A stretch of 64,000 bases of DNA, taken from assembly GCA_963971225.1 (NCBI GenBank), contig OZ020270.1, positions 70,004,932 to 70,068,931 of the forward strand, in the 5' to 3' direction. The notes below the pieces were generated by a model. That model worked only from the letters and a program-made list of their open reading frames with translations. It had not been told where the DNA came from and ran no database searches. Below are positions 1-11,488 of this stretch, in pieces. Numbering within the stretch: position 1 is the first letter of the stretch; each line of letters opens with the position of its first letter. Both the position numbers and the translations under genes were made by a program. The DNA is from Melieria omissa (taxonomy: Eukaryota; Arthropoda; Insecta; Diptera; Ulidiidae).

Positions 1-781
1 AGTTTTATTCCCCATTTGTGGGGTTTTTTTTGGCATGTATTGTCTGAATATTGTATGCATTTTGGTGGCACACATTTGTTCATCTACACAGAGACGCGGC
101 TGCTTTGGGATAGAATCAAAGCGCTCATTCAGTTTATCAATAAGAGGTCTGACTTTAAATAGTATATCGTAACCAGGTTCATCTTTCTTTTTCATTAAAG
201 AATAGTCGGTAAAGCACAGATGCTTGCGAATTTGATAAAATCTTTTTGATGTCATCGTATTTTTGATAGGTTCGAACGAATGGGCACCCCAGTAATGTTC
301 AACTTTTGGATACCGGTACATTGACATATATATCAAACTGCCAACGAATTTTTTAATGTCTCCAGCTTCGACGAAAAACCTAGTGTTGATGTCTTCAGAT
401 TTTGCTTTAAGATTAGTGAAATTTGCAATTGAATCAAATAGTTCATCACTGAAGAAATATTTGAAGACCTGATGTGGTGTTTTAAAAGATTTTTTACCTC
501 ATCTGGCAATGTGTCATCCCCACGAAAAGCTATTTCATTGGTATGCAGCTGCATACTGTTTTTTCGCCAAGTTATGTTTTTGAATGGCTTAGATTTTGCG
601 TTAATGTTTTCGATTCCTCCATGAAAACCACCACTGTTTGGTTCAAACGCAGGTCCCTCATTATCAAACTGAGGTAGTGGCGATTTTGCTACTCTCGGAG
701 GTTTTACTTTTGAAAATACTGAAGTTGTTACTAAGTATCTGTGCTGATGTTGTTGGCTGTTGTTTCAATGGGGGAAAAGGC
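1..781 (-). pseudogene. piggyBac-like transposase, middle part (broken, cut by window edge)
   Basis: Read leftwards from 781, the sequence encodes a piggyBac-family (DDE_Tnp_1_7) transposase: a linker, a segment with MSMYRYPKVEHYWG near 300, and DEQMCATKMH near 80, which fits the acidic catalytic block of this family. The frame breaks near 690 and in an A-run near 480, so no functional protein is made. The N-terminal part lies at 10253-10586; the two are separated by Gypsy-1, and the reading frame is kept across the AAGGC duplication. The C-terminal part and the other terminal repeat lie before position 1. The family call is solid; activity is excluded for this copy. Confidence 0.85.
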
Positions 782-2644
782 TGTTGCGCGCGTGTTTGCA
801 AAACTATTCGAAATATATGTAGCTCGTTGTGGATACGGGGTGGCATGCTGGTTTGGTCTTCGGCCAATCATGTCGGCTGGGTCGAGGCTCTTGTAACCAC
901 ACATCAAGCAACACGCAACAGTAGAAAAAAAATCATCATGCCAAAATATCTAAACCGTCTTTACAATGACCAGGTGACAAATAAAATTAAAAGAAAGAGC
1001 AGGTGCGAAACAGTGGCAAGGAAATAATATTCATAGCTGGATTAGGGTTGATGTTGTACCCTCGATAGCCCCTTACCAAACGCCTGCTTCGCTTATGGCA
1101 TCCTACTCATGTTGTATGTCGACATTCCCCTTCGCATGTTAATTCAAATACGCATGTTCAAAATATACAAATAAAGCTTCATTGTAAAAATATTCAAAAT
1201 AGGTAACATTTTAATAAATTTTTGAACTAAATCTAAGTAGAAAAGTGTGTATCAAAATTACGCCAATTTAATTAAATTTGAATAAAACAATCATTTTAAC
1301 TCACTTACTCAGTATTCCATCGTTGTGTCGTATGGCCATGCGAGACGATGAATGGTAAGATGGGCTTAAAACTAAATTATGAAATTAGAAAAATCTTGAT
1401 AGACTTACATTTCTAGTTAGTTAGGTTTTTTTTTTCTTACATTAGTAATTAATTATAATTATTGTAGCATAATTAATCTAGAAGATAATTTTTTAACAAT
1501 TTAGAATTTTTTTTTTTTGTTTGTTATTATTGCATGATTAGAATTTAGGATTTAAAATTAAAAAAAATATATAAAGTTTGGAATTTTTAACTTTTTAACA
1601 GAAACATTTTATCAGTAATTTTAAGTGGTTTTTTCTTTTAAAGTTAAATTCCACTAGTTTTAAGGTTTAAACATTTAAGCCAAATTTTACGCAATTTGGT
1701 CTACTTTTAGATATTTTTTTTTCTTAATTTTGAAACGACATATTTTAGCAAAATTTACATGTTATTTTAACAAATTTCAGCTAGTGTTTCACTTTTCATT
1801 TCTCTTTGCCATTTTATGAATTTTTTTATCACTTAAACGATTTCAAATTTTATCAATATCGCACTCTGCCGATTTTAGGCCATTTGACCGATTTTCCAGG
1901 CGCCGCAGCGCGAATATGGGAACGTTTTCGAAGCACTTAGATTCCGCTGCTAGCTATGCCGAAGCCGTCAGGAAAATATCCAGGAAATCCCTCGTAGAAA
2001 CAATGTTGAAATAGAAAAAGCTCGTGGAGTTTTTCCGAAAATTGCTGCTGCAGTATATCGGTACCTGAAGGGTACTCCACGTTAGCACTTCGTTTGGGGG
2101 GGGGGCAATTGGTGGCCAGCAAACTTACCAGCAATCAAATTATAAACACACACTTAAAAGAATACTTCCACTGCACTTTCGTCGAAATCTGCTCCTGTCG
2201 ACTTGCACTTTCGTTTTAAGCGCGTCGCGCGGTTTTGGGTGCTTAAATAGCACAATTCTGCCTAACGGCAAGATCGTTCGATCTGGGAAAAAATTATGAT
2301 TTATGGCCTTGTTTACGCCAAAAGTGCATCTGCAGTACACTAACAATTTGCCTGCAAGAATGCAAGAAGAATGCCCTCAACAACAACCACTGTGCGTACT
2401 GAGCGCGACTGCAGCAATGCACTGCGTGGGCGCTAGTATGTGTGTGAGTACCAGTGTTGTGCTGATCGCTAAGTGAGAACAGTTGTAAGCGTGATGAGCA
2501 CATCACTGACGAATGTAGGGTTTGGCACTAAGCTGTATTGTTCATAGTGCAAAAACAAAAAAAAAAGCACATTGGTTGAATTTAGTTGAATACTAAATTC
2601 GGAATTGAACGAAAATTGTAAGTAAACTTGTGCGAACCGTAACA
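782..2644 (-). repeat. Gypsy-1 3' LTR (left copy, 1863 bp)
   Basis: Runs from TGTTGCGCG to CGTAACA and matches 8060-10247 over its length. Relative to the right copy it lacks about 64 bp near 1054 (bounded by TCGA on both sides, as in a microhomology deletion), differs near 1200, and lacks the MITE, so it keeps the intact TTAA empty site near 2212. Contains A/T-rich stretches and a G-run near 2096. Nothing in it looks coding. Confidence 0.95.
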
Positions 2645-2780
2645 GAACACGGCTTCGTTATAAGGCCTGCCGAAGGAACGAACCGGAAAAAAAAAGGTTT
2701 GCTAATTGTGGTAATAATATACCAATATACAGAACGTGTGGCTCGACCCACGCAGCCGGGCAATAAAAACATGGTAGATT

Positions 2781-5324
2781 TTAAAATTTTAAGTCAGATG
2801 CATGGTATCTGCCTTTAAGATTACCTTCCATATCCTCTATATCGTATAATGCATTTCCAACCTTCTTACGTATGCGACATTTGACAAATTTCGGATTAAA
2901 TTTGGCATTGGTAGCATTTCCAGCTTTGCTGAGCGTAAAATTCTTCCGATACACGACCTGTCCTTCTTTGTAATCAACCTTGCGCGTTCGCAAATTATAC
3001 GACTTTGCTGCTTTTTCGTGCGCTAGCTCCAAATTCTTCCTGACGTTTACTCTGATACAGCTTAAGCGATCAGGTGGTTTCACTAGTACTTGACCCTAAT
3101 CTAAACAATTTAATTTTTCCAAAACAAGGTACGAAGATCCATGTTGAACCATATTTTGTCCAAAAAGGGCAAAATAAGGAGAACAATTTATTGAGGAATG
3201 ATAGTCGCTTCGAAGTATGGATAGAATTTGTGGGATGTATCTATCCCATTTGGAATGGTCATTATCTTCGCGAATCAAGTATCTGATTTTTGTTATGATT
3301 TCTCTATTTATGCGTTCAGAAGCGTTTGCTTGAGGCGAATACAATCCCGTTTTAATGTGAGTTACCCCGTAGTCACCCAAAAATTTGCTCATCTCTCTTG
3401 ATATAAACTGCCTTCCGTTGTCACTATGTAAATACTAAGGTACACCACAAGTCGGGAAAATTTCATTCTGCAAGAAATCTATAACATTGCTCGAAGTTGC
3501 TGTGCGCATGGGCTTTAGAAACATGAATTTTGATAAATGGTCGAGAAGAATAAAAAGAAACTGGTTTTTTGATTTTGTGCATGGATAGGGACCAAGAAAA
3601 TCGCAGTACATGCGCTGAAAAGGTCTTTCAGATACAAATGATTTACCCATAGGTGGCCTTGAGATCCGGTTCGAGCATTTTATGGTTTTACATGCGTCGC
3701 AGTTAAGCACATATTCCTTAATCTCTTTTGCCATTCGAGGCCAAAAATATTTCTGTCTAATGCGGGCTAAAGTCTTTTCGAATCCGCCGTGGCAACTTGC
3801 ATCCGAATTGTGCGCAATCCGAATCGCTTCACGAGTTAGATCTCTTGGTAACCATAGCCGCCATAGCCTATCTTCTTCTTCTTCTATACCTTTCCTAAAT
3901 TGAACGCGCTTATAAACAAAATTGTCGGACAGACAGGTGTCAGGAAGAAAATCCTGATTATCTTGAACGGACTGTCGAAGAGTGCGATATTCTTCGCTAT
4001 TAAAGGCAGGAGAAGTCAAGTCAATTTCACAGGATGCTTTATTTTCCGGTTCAAGTGCATCTATATCGAATCTTGACAACGCATCTGGAACGACATTCAA
4101 CGATCCTTTTCTGTGCTCCATCGTGAAATCGTAGCGCTGAAGGAATAAAGACCATCTTGCTTATCTTCCACTTAGGTCTTTTTGCGTCATTAACCATTTG
4201 AGCGACGAATGATCTGTAAGGATGCGAAATGCCATGCCTTCGACGTAAGGTCTAAATCGCTTTACGCTAACTACGGCCGCCAAGCATTCTAATTCCGTGA
4301 CAGTGTAGTTACGCTGTGCCTTATTTAATTTTTTGGATACAAATGCAAGCGGTCGTTCTTTGCCATTTTCATCAAACTGATAAAGCACGCCGCCAACACC
4401 AATTTTCGAAGCATCGCACTGTATAATAAACTCCTTTGTGAAATCTGGCTGAGCGAGAACAGGAGCAGTGGATAATGCTTGTTTTAGTTTTTCAAATGCA
4501 TTTATTGCTTCTGAAGTGAGCTTAAAAGGGCCAGCAGATTTTCGAAGGCAATCCGTTAGCGGGCCAGCAAGATCGGCAAAATTCGTAATAAACGAGCGAT
4601 ACCAGTTTGCCATACCAATAAAACGGCGAACTTGGCGTGGCGATTTTGGCAATGGAAAATTTTTCACTGCCTCAACTTTTTCGGGGTCTACTTTCGAACA
4701 TCCCTTTCCTATCAAATACCCTAAATATTTAATTTCTTTCTGACAAAATTTGCTCTTTTCCACGTTAATTGTAAGATTAGCTTTACAGAGACAGTCTGCT
4801 ACTTCGCTTAGCAGCTGCAAATGAGATTCAAAATCCGCACTGCACACTAACAGGTCATCTAGATAAATAAAAACTTCTTCTCTCAAGCGTGACGGGATTA
4901 CTTTGTCCATTAACCTACTCATTGTCTGCGGTCCATTACACAAGCCGAACGGCATTACCTTAAAGTGGTAAAGCGGTAAGCCAGGTATAGCAAAAGCGGT
5001 TTTCTCTTTTGACGAATCTGATAATTTTATTTGGAAAAATGCGTCTTTCAAATCTATACCGCTAATAAAATGAGTGTCCTTCAGTCGACTGAGAAGACCG
5101 TTAATATGAGGAAGAGGATACGAATCCTTTTTCGTAAGCGCATTAACTTTTCTGGAATCGATGCAAAGTCTGACTTTTCCTGGTTTACGCACCAAAACCA
5201 CTGGACTACACCAAGGAGAATTTGACTTTTCGATCACACCTAATTTAAGCAAACGCTCGACTTCTGCATATGCTTCAGCCTGACGGGGCGGAGAGAGCGG
5301 AAAATGCTTAGACTTCACTGGCAC
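2781..5324 (-). pseudogene. pol: Gypsy-1 pol: reverse transcriptase, RNase H and integrase, with stop codons
   Basis: One continuous frame is interrupted by stops at 4161-4163, 3435-3437 and 3096-3098. The order is typical of Ty3/gypsy. The reverse transcriptase has SPWCSPVVLVRKPGKVRLC, a VMPFGLCNGP block and the YLDD catalytic box near 4857. RNase H has QCDASKIGVGGVLY. The integrase has an HHCC zinc region (HNSDASCHGGF ... LNCDACKT) and a D,D,E core that includes CDFLGPYPC. The upstream protease lies in another frame and overlaps the start here by 17 bp. All three breaks are single codons in otherwise aligned sequence, which suggests late decay rather than rearrangement. Confidence 0.92.
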
Positions 5325-6057
5325 AGCGTCGCCTGTGTGTGTGATGCTGCAATAAGCTTGTACATCCTAATCCACGCTTCGAAAACGAACGAAACCTCGA
5401 AACAACTTTATCTAGTTCCAGGCGTTCTTGAGGACTGAAATCGTGCATGTTTAAATTGTTTTCTTCATTTAGGGGCAATGTGGACATTTCTGATATTATA
5501 TGTGGTGCTAAGGCAAAGCTGCGCCAAAAATCGACGCCGAGATAAACTTCTTGCATCAAAGTTGGAACGATATAGAAATCAATTGTTTTCGTTACATTCT
5601 TGTATGTGACAGGTAAGGGACAGGAACCTAACACGGGTTGTTTTGTGCCATCAGCAGTGGACATCGAAGATCTAATGGGTCTAATCGAAATGCCTTTACG
5701 GCTAAGAAACGATTCTGAATTCTTCCCGAGTACAGAAACATGTGCACCAGAATCTAAAAGTGCCATAAAGGTTTCATCGCAAATTGTAATTTTAGCGTAA
5801 GGTCGATCATCGTTATGTATAACAGTGGATTCAACTAGCTTTCGGTTAGCCTCCCGTTTCCGGTATCGGTGTCTACACTTTAAAATCTTACTGGCTGTTC
5901 TAATTCCAGTATTAAAGATCTTGGCTTTTGCATTTTCATACAAAAGTTTCCGCTGATGCAAAGATAGGCACGAATTGTCGGTTTGGCAAGCAATATCACG
6001 TGAAAGTGGTTTTAAAATAGTAATTGGGCCGGTTTGTTGCTTTTCTAAGACAGGCAT
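5308..6057 (-). pseudogene. Gypsy-1 retroviral-type aspartic protease segment of pol
   Basis: Contains the pepsin-like active site ALLDSGAHVSVLG near residue 95, followed by the flap region and the YLGVDFW strand. It is in the -1 frame relative to gag, as expected for frameshift expression of Pol. It runs into a stop at 5308 because of a 1- or 2-nt change in a CA dinucleotide run near 5337. Downstream the reverse transcriptase continues in the next frame, so Pol was once a single frame here. Part of the degraded pol gene. Confidence 0.88.
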
Positions 6058-6095
6058 AGAATCAATTGGTTTTGTAGAACTAACTTTCTCGGGGC

Positions 6096-7388
6096 TTACT
6101 GGGTCGAGCGGGAGTCCCCGGAAGCCAACTCGCTCGATTTCCGGTTTCCCAAGTGTTTATTTATACACTTTGGAGTAACTACGCCACTCTGTCCGCATTT
6201 AAAGCAAAATAAGTTCCGTTGTTCTTCTGGACAGTAAATATAAGAGTGGCCGTACGTTCTACAATTCCAGCACTGTATTTTTGAATAATCCGGATTGATT
6301 TGATAACGGGAGAATCTCAACGCTTCGAGTTGAGGATCACTAACATCATCATCGCTGTCTGCACTGTGCAACTCATTCAGCTGCCGATTATGATTGGACA
6401 CGATTGGTGAGAATTTGCTTTCGCGTATCAACTTCTCTGCCTTGCGAGCCAAATCTCGGAAATCGTCTAAATGATTAGCTTCATTAATAAACAACATAAA
6501 TTTCGAATTTGTATTTAAATTCCGTTTCATAATGTCAATAAGTGTTCCGTCCGTCATCGGCTTGCTAAGCCTTGCGTTCATCGCGATAATCGCTGAATGG
6601 AAATCGTCATAGCTTTCCTTCGGCTGCTGTTTGCGCAAAGAAATTTTCAAAATTACTTCGTGGTCTGTTTCTAAAACACCGAACTCTTTTCTTAAGGCGT
6701 TACACAAGTGCGGATATGAAGCAGAAGGATTCTGTCTACTGAAAGTCCAATAAAAAATCTCAGCTTTTCCTTTCAGGAAAATATGAAAATTCGACAATAA
6801 GTGGTCCATGGGACATTTTGTTCGTTCGCTTAAGGTTTTAATTTTAAAAAGGAAATCAGAAACGCTAGTTGTGCCATCGTAAGAAATATTCCATTTCTGC
6901 AATTTAATAGAATTGCTTGCAACATTTGCAACTGAGTTACTCGAGTGGTCTGATGCCGAAGTCATACCGCTATTATTTGCGTTGGGTCTAGCTTCAGCAA
7001 CATTCAAAGTAGCGAATTCGCTTCGCAAGGAACTTAATTCACGACGAAACTCTTCTTGGGTATCGCGAATGGTCTGACGGAGGTATGTGGCTAAATCGTC
7101 TATTGTTGAGGAGTTATGACTTGTTGGCCGGGGATTGTTACCCATAGTAGGTATGTCAGATCGCGGCGAATTCATATTCGGCGCGGACGCTAATTGTTCG
7201 TTCAAGGGTGGCAAAAGCAAAGAATCGTTTGGATTAGACATATTGTCACCAGCAGCAGCATCTACAGCGCTTGTTAGCAATGACCGCTGGTCTGTACTTG
7301 TACTGGGCGGAGAGTGCGCCACTCTTGGAAGTGAGCCTCTACCACGAAAACTTCTATTTAAATTCTTTTTCTGAGTTCGAGTTTCCAT
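6096..7388 (-). CDS. gag: Gypsy-1 Gag (nucleocapsid with CCHC knuckles)
   Basis: A 430-residue open frame starting at a true ATG. The first 140 residues are rich in Ser, Asn and Pro. Residues about 165-340 form the retrotransposon capsid region (segments such as FLKGKAEIFYWTF and the later RKQQPKESYDDF). Near residues 370-415 are two knuckles: CWNCRTYGHSYIYC is a good CCHC, while CFKCGQSGVVTPKC has Val where the zinc-binding His should be. Gag would assemble particles and bind element RNA. It is the only intact gene of this element. The 5' leader (7389-8040) holds no other gene. Confidence 0.85.
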   Translation of the reverse strand: METRTQKKNLNRSFRGRGSLPRVAHSPPSTSTDQRSLLTSAVDAAAGDNMSNPNDSLLLPPLNEQLASAPNMNSPRSDIPTMGNNPRPTSHNSSTIDDLATYLRQTIRDTQEEFRRELSSLRSEFATLNVAEARPNANNSGMTSASDHSSNSVANVASNSIKLQKWNISYDGTTSVSDFLFKIKTLSERTKCPMDHLLSNFHIFLKGKAEIFYWTFSRQNPSASYPHLCNALRKEFGVLETDHEVILKISLRKQQPKESYDDFHSAIIAMNARLSKPMTDGTLIDIMKRNLNTNSKFMLFINEANHLDDFRDLARKAEKLIRESKFSPIVSNHNRQLNELHSADSDDDVSDPQLEALRFSRYQINPDYSKIQCWNCRTYGHSYIYCPEEQRNLFCFKCGQSGVVTPKCINKHLGNRKSSELASGDSRSTQ

Positions 7389-8040
7389 ACCAACTCAATC
7401 AATAGAAAAAAAAACAATAAATTCTAAAAAATATATCATAAATTGGCAAATTAACAGAAGAGTAATAAAAGCTTCCGTTTTTCTTTTTAAAACGGGGAAT
7501 GTCAACAATACAACATGTAGGACAGCAAAGCATTAGAATTTGAAATGCAAGGTCGGAATGTGTAGGCAAAATACGACCGCCTGAGCGATACAGTATTGAC
7601 TCTACTCATATTATTCCTAGGAAGAATACTACGTCATATGCATCTTACGAAAAATGGCATTATATGGAAAAGTAAATTCGCGTAGCCTTACAATTCAAAA
7701 CAAAATAATCAGGTTTGGATCTCCTGAAGAAATCTTCCGCAGTGGCAGCATGAAATCAAACTTGCAATTTAATAATCACGGTCTCACGCTTCCGAAAAAT
7801 TCAGGGAAACAGATTACACGTTCAACCTAAGCAAAACGGCTGTTCAAATTCGATTAATTAGTTATGTTTGATGTTATCCCAACGCGGCTCCGAAAATGAG
7901 TTTCCAGATTAACCGGGACTTATAACATTAAACCTAACTTCGAAATACACTGAAAACTATGAATGTAAACCTGATTCTTCAGACTATGAACAATTTCCTG
8001 CACTGTCTCAGTTCTTAACTTACACCTGTTGCTTCGTTGC
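7389..8040 (-). other. Gypsy-1 5' untranslated leader
   Basis: About 650 bp between the primer site and the gag start. A/T-rich, with no frame of note on either strand and no recognisable structure by eye. Confidence 0.6.
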
Positions 8041-8054
8041 ATCGTTGGGCGCCA
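8041..8054 (-). promoter_or_regulatory. Gypsy-1 primer-binding site (tRNA-Lys type)
   Basis: On the minus strand this reads TGGCGCCCAACGAT, five bases from the end of the right LTR. It fits the 3' end of insect tRNA-Lys as used by gypsy-type elements. Its position fixes the right LTR as the 5' LTR and the element as minus strand. Confidence 0.85.
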
Positions 8055-8059
8055 TTCTA

Positions 8060-10247
8060 TGTTGCGCGCGTGTTTGCAAAACTATTCGAAATATATGTTG
8101 CTCGTTGTGGATACGTTGTGGCATGCTGGTTTGGTCTTCGGCTAGTCATGTCGGCTGGGTCGAGGCTCTTGTAACCACACATCAAGCAACACGCAACAGT
8201 AGAAAAAAAATCATCATGCCAAAATATCTAAACCGTCTTTACAATGACCAGGTGACAAATAAAATTAAAAGAAAGAGCAGGTGCGAAACAGTGGCAAGGA
8301 AATAATATTCATAGCTGGATTAGGGTTGATGTTGTACCCTCGAGTGCACTTCTCCCTCCCCTTCGTATACGCCTATGGCTACCTAAGCACTCGAAATCTT
8401 CGATAGCCCCTTACCAAACGCCTGCTTCGCTTATGGCATCCTACTCATGTTGTATGTCGACATTCCCCTTCGCATGTTAATTCAAATACGCATGTTCAAA
8501 ATATACAAATAAAGCTTCATTGTAAAAATATTCAAAATATTATTTAATTTAAAATATTCATTTTAATAAATTTTTGAACTAAATCTAAGTAGAAAAGTGT
8601 GTATCAAAATTACGCCAATTTAATTAAATTTGAATAAAACAATCATTTTAACTCACTTACTCAGTATTCCATCGTTGTGTCGTATGGCCATGCGAGACGA
8701 TGAATGGTAAGATGGGCTTAAAACTAAATTATGAAATTAGAAAAATCTTGATAGACTTACATTTCTAGTTAGTTAGGTTTTTTTTTTTCTTACATTAGTA
8801 ATTAATTATAATTATTGTAGCATAATTAATCTAGAAGATAATTTTTTAACAATTTAGAATTTTTTGTTTTTTTTTGTTATTATTGCATGATTAGAATTTA
8901 GGATTTAAAATTAAAAAAAATATATAAAGTTTGGAATTTTTAACTTTTTAACAGAAACATTTTATCAGTAATTTTAAGTGGTTTTTTCTTTTAAAGTTAA
9001 ATTCCACTAGTTTTAAGGTTTAAACATTTAAGCCAAATTTTACGCAATTTGGTCTACTTTTAGATATTTTTTTTTCTTAATTTTGAAACGACATATTTTA
9101 GCAAAATTTACATGTTATTTTAACAAATTTCAGCTAGTGTTTCACTTTTCATTTCTCCTTGCCATTTTATGAATTTTTTTATCACTTAAACGATTTCAAA
9201 TTTTATCAATATCGCACTCTGCCGATTTTAGGCCATTTGACCGATTTTCCAGGCGCCGCAGCGCGAATATGGGAACGTTTTCGAAGCACTTAGATTCCGC
9301 TGCTAGCTATGCCGAAGCCGTCAGGAAAATATCCAGGAAATCCCTCGTAGAAACAATGTTGAAATAGAAAAAGCTCGTGGAGTTTTTCCGAAAATTGCTG
9401 CTGCAGTATATCGGTACCTGAAGGGTACTCCACGTTAGCACTTCGTTTGGGGGGGGGGCAATTGGTGGCCAGCAAACTTACCAGCAATCAAATTATAAAC
9501 ACACACTTAAAAGAATACTTCCACTGCTCTTTCGTCGAAACCTGCTCCTGTCGACTTATACTTTCGTTTTAACCCTTATTCTCATACCCGGGTGCCCACT
9601 GCGATGTATTTTCGTGAAAAAAACTGACAAATAATGAAAATTTTTTTTTACCTTCCGGATCCTCGTTATTTAGGTGAAAAGCGAACAAATCGTATCAAAA
9701 TTTTATAAACACTTTTTAATTAACAAAATATTGAAAACTTAAAAATTTCATGAAATGGGTACCCGGGTACCCCGGGTGCCAAACGACGTTAGTAAGTTTG
9801 GGTATGAGAATAAGGGTTAAGCGCGTCGCGCGGTTTTGGGTGCTTAAATAGCACAATTCTGCCTAACGGCAAGATCGTTCGATCTGGGAAAAATTATGAT
9901 TTATGGCCTTGTTTACGCCAAAAGTGCATCTGCAGTACACTAACAATTTGCCTGCAAGAATGCAAGAAGAATGCCCTCAACAACAACCACTGTGCGTACT
10001 GAGCGCGACTGCAGCAATGCACTGCGTGGGCGCTAGTATGTGTGTGAGTACCAGTGTTGTGCTGATCGCTAAGTGAGAACAGTTGTAAGCGTGATGAGCA
10101 CATCACTGACGAATGTAGGGTTTGGCACTAAGCTGTATTGTTCATAGTGCAAAAACAAAAAAAAAAGCACATTGGTTGAATTTAGTTGAATACGAGGAAA
10201 AGCGGAATTGAACGAAAATTGTAAGTAATCTTGTGCGAACCGTAACA
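8060..10247 (-). repeat. Gypsy-1 5' LTR (right copy, 2188 bp with MITE)
   Basis: Same ends as the left LTR. The extra length comes from a 244-bp MITE plus its duplicated TTAA at 9569-9820, and about 64 bp near 8342 that the left copy lacks. Several substitutions separate the two copies (for example near 8099-8150), so the insertion is not very recent. Confidence 0.95.
9573..9816. mobile_element. piggyBac-type MITE (TTAA insertion)
   Basis: A 244-bp insert with inverted ends: CCCTTATTCTCATACCC at the left and its exact reverse complement at the right, flanked by TTAA (9569-9572 and 9817-9820). The left LTR of Gypsy-1 has the same surrounding sequence with one TTAA and no insert, so insertion and target duplication are shown directly. 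TTAA and CCC ends fit piggyBac-driven movement. The inside is noncoding, with GC palindromes such as GGTACCCGGGTACC-like sequence near 9760. Confidence 0.92.
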
Positions 10248-10252
10248 AGGCG

Positions 10253-10586
10253 TTGATGTCGTTGGGAGATTATCTGCGCTGAGAGTACTTAGATTTAGGC
10301 TGATGTTTACAGCCCTTGCCAAATAATCAGTTGAAGTATTTTTCTGCAGTTGCAACAAACACTGGTCAATTTCATTTTCAAGTTCATTTGAGATCTTTTC
10401 AATATTTTCTTCATCGACATCCTCATCTTCGCTATCCGTATCCATGTCTATACTACTCTCCCTATCTGACTCAGAATCTATATCTGATAGAGTAAAAGTC
10501 ATTATTTCTTCTATTTCTTCTGTTGTCATTTTATTTCTTTCAGATGCTTTCAACAATTTGCGTCTGGAGTATTTGTTTTTTTCCAT
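10253..10586 (-). pseudogene. piggyBac-like transposase, N-terminal acidic part
   Basis: From an ATG at 10584-10586 the frame encodes MEKNKYSRRKLLKASER followed by a strongly acidic Asp/Glu/Ser stretch (for example DMDTDSEDEDVDEE), typical of the N-terminus of piggyBac transposases. It ends at the Gypsy-1 insertion and continues in frame at 776 on the far side. Upstream (10587-10874) is the element's 5' leader, itself cut by BEL-1. Part of the same dead transposase gene as 1-781. Confidence 0.75.
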
Positions 10587-10874
10587 TTTTGTATATTGTG
10601 CGAAAATTCGAAAAGCCGCAAAATCTAATAAAAGCAAAAACCAAGACAGATAAAATATTGACCAGAATATTTGAGTTTTGACCGGCTTTTGCCTGTCTAC
10701 TTTCCATTTTTCTTCTTTTCAACTAATCACACCCGTTTCTAACTAGCAATAAGTACTCATAAACGGACAAAAATGTTATAAAATGTTGAAATATTCACAG
10801 TTTTTTAATTACTTTTCTATGGAAATCTATCTAAAAGTAAAATATATATATTTTTCAATACCGACCATGCCCCC

Positions 10875-11258
10875 TGTTGGGAGTTGTCAGCACGATGTTA
10901 AAGAAAAATGAAAACGAAATATAATTAGAAAGATTGCAATAAATAGCCAACCGATATTATGGCTCGATACTCACGTACACAGGTCGGAAGTTACCACGGG
11001 CAAGAGGATGAAGAAAAAAAAGAACACAATGTCTTCGGATAACGATGCTCTTTATTGTAGGGTTTGACTTATGCTGCTGCCTCGCTGACGTCGGAAGATC
11101 AAGTGTCGAAGCAAGAGAAAAGAAAAAAAGGCCGAGGCCTGGATTGCCGCGCAACAAGAGAACGAAAGCTCTTGTTGCTAACGGCTTACAAAAAGGCTCA
11201 GAGGTGTTATAATATGTGCAGCTTTAGCGGAGACATTGAAAGAGATCTGGTCTAAACA
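10875..11258 (-). repeat. BEL-1 3' LTR (left, 384 bp)
   Basis: Direct repeat of 18715-19098 with no difference found by eye. Begins TGTTGGGAG and ends TCTAAACA as read on the plus strand. Confidence 0.95.
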
Positions 11259-11488
11259 TTGCCGCCACTCTTGCAGTGTCTCGCGCTGCAAAATTACGAA
11301 AAACAATAAATAATAATTCGTTGATGGAATACATTTCAGTTCAATTTCAAATTCATACATATTAACTTAATAACTAGGCGTTGATAACCGATATAAGAGT
11401 TAATTCATTGAGCATTTCAAATTATAAATGTTTGATTGTAAGTAATTTTCTAAAATCAGGATCAAAAAGGATCCATATAAAAGGTTTG

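Larger units (their letters stand above)
782..10247 (-). mobile_element. Gypsy-1: complete Ty3/gypsy LTR retrotransposon with very long LTRs
   Basis: Two direct repeats that begin TGTTGCGCGCG and end CCGTAACA flank gag and pol genes on the minus strand. The 5-bp sequence AAGGC lies just outside both ends (777-781 and 10248-10252), a clean target duplication. The element sits inside the piggyBac coding region. The primer site complementary to tRNA-Lys lies next to the right LTR, which makes that the 5' LTR. No clear polypurine tract is seen next to the left LTR. The pol gene has lost function through one frameshift and three stop codons. Confidence 0.95.

Noticed and set aside
638..1027. Open frame on the plus strand across the left end of Gypsy-1, partly repeated at 8045-8305
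   Set aside because: It starts in the piggyBac remnant and runs into the LTR; the repeated part is simply LTR sequence present twice.
1937..2134. 65-codon minus-strand frame found identically in both Gypsy-1 LTRs
   Set aside because: Its conservation is explained by LTR duplication; it is short, has no domain and no flanking signals.
10957..11157. Short hydrophobic frame present identically in both BEL-1 LTRs
   Set aside because: It is identical because the LTRs are identical; no evidence for coding.
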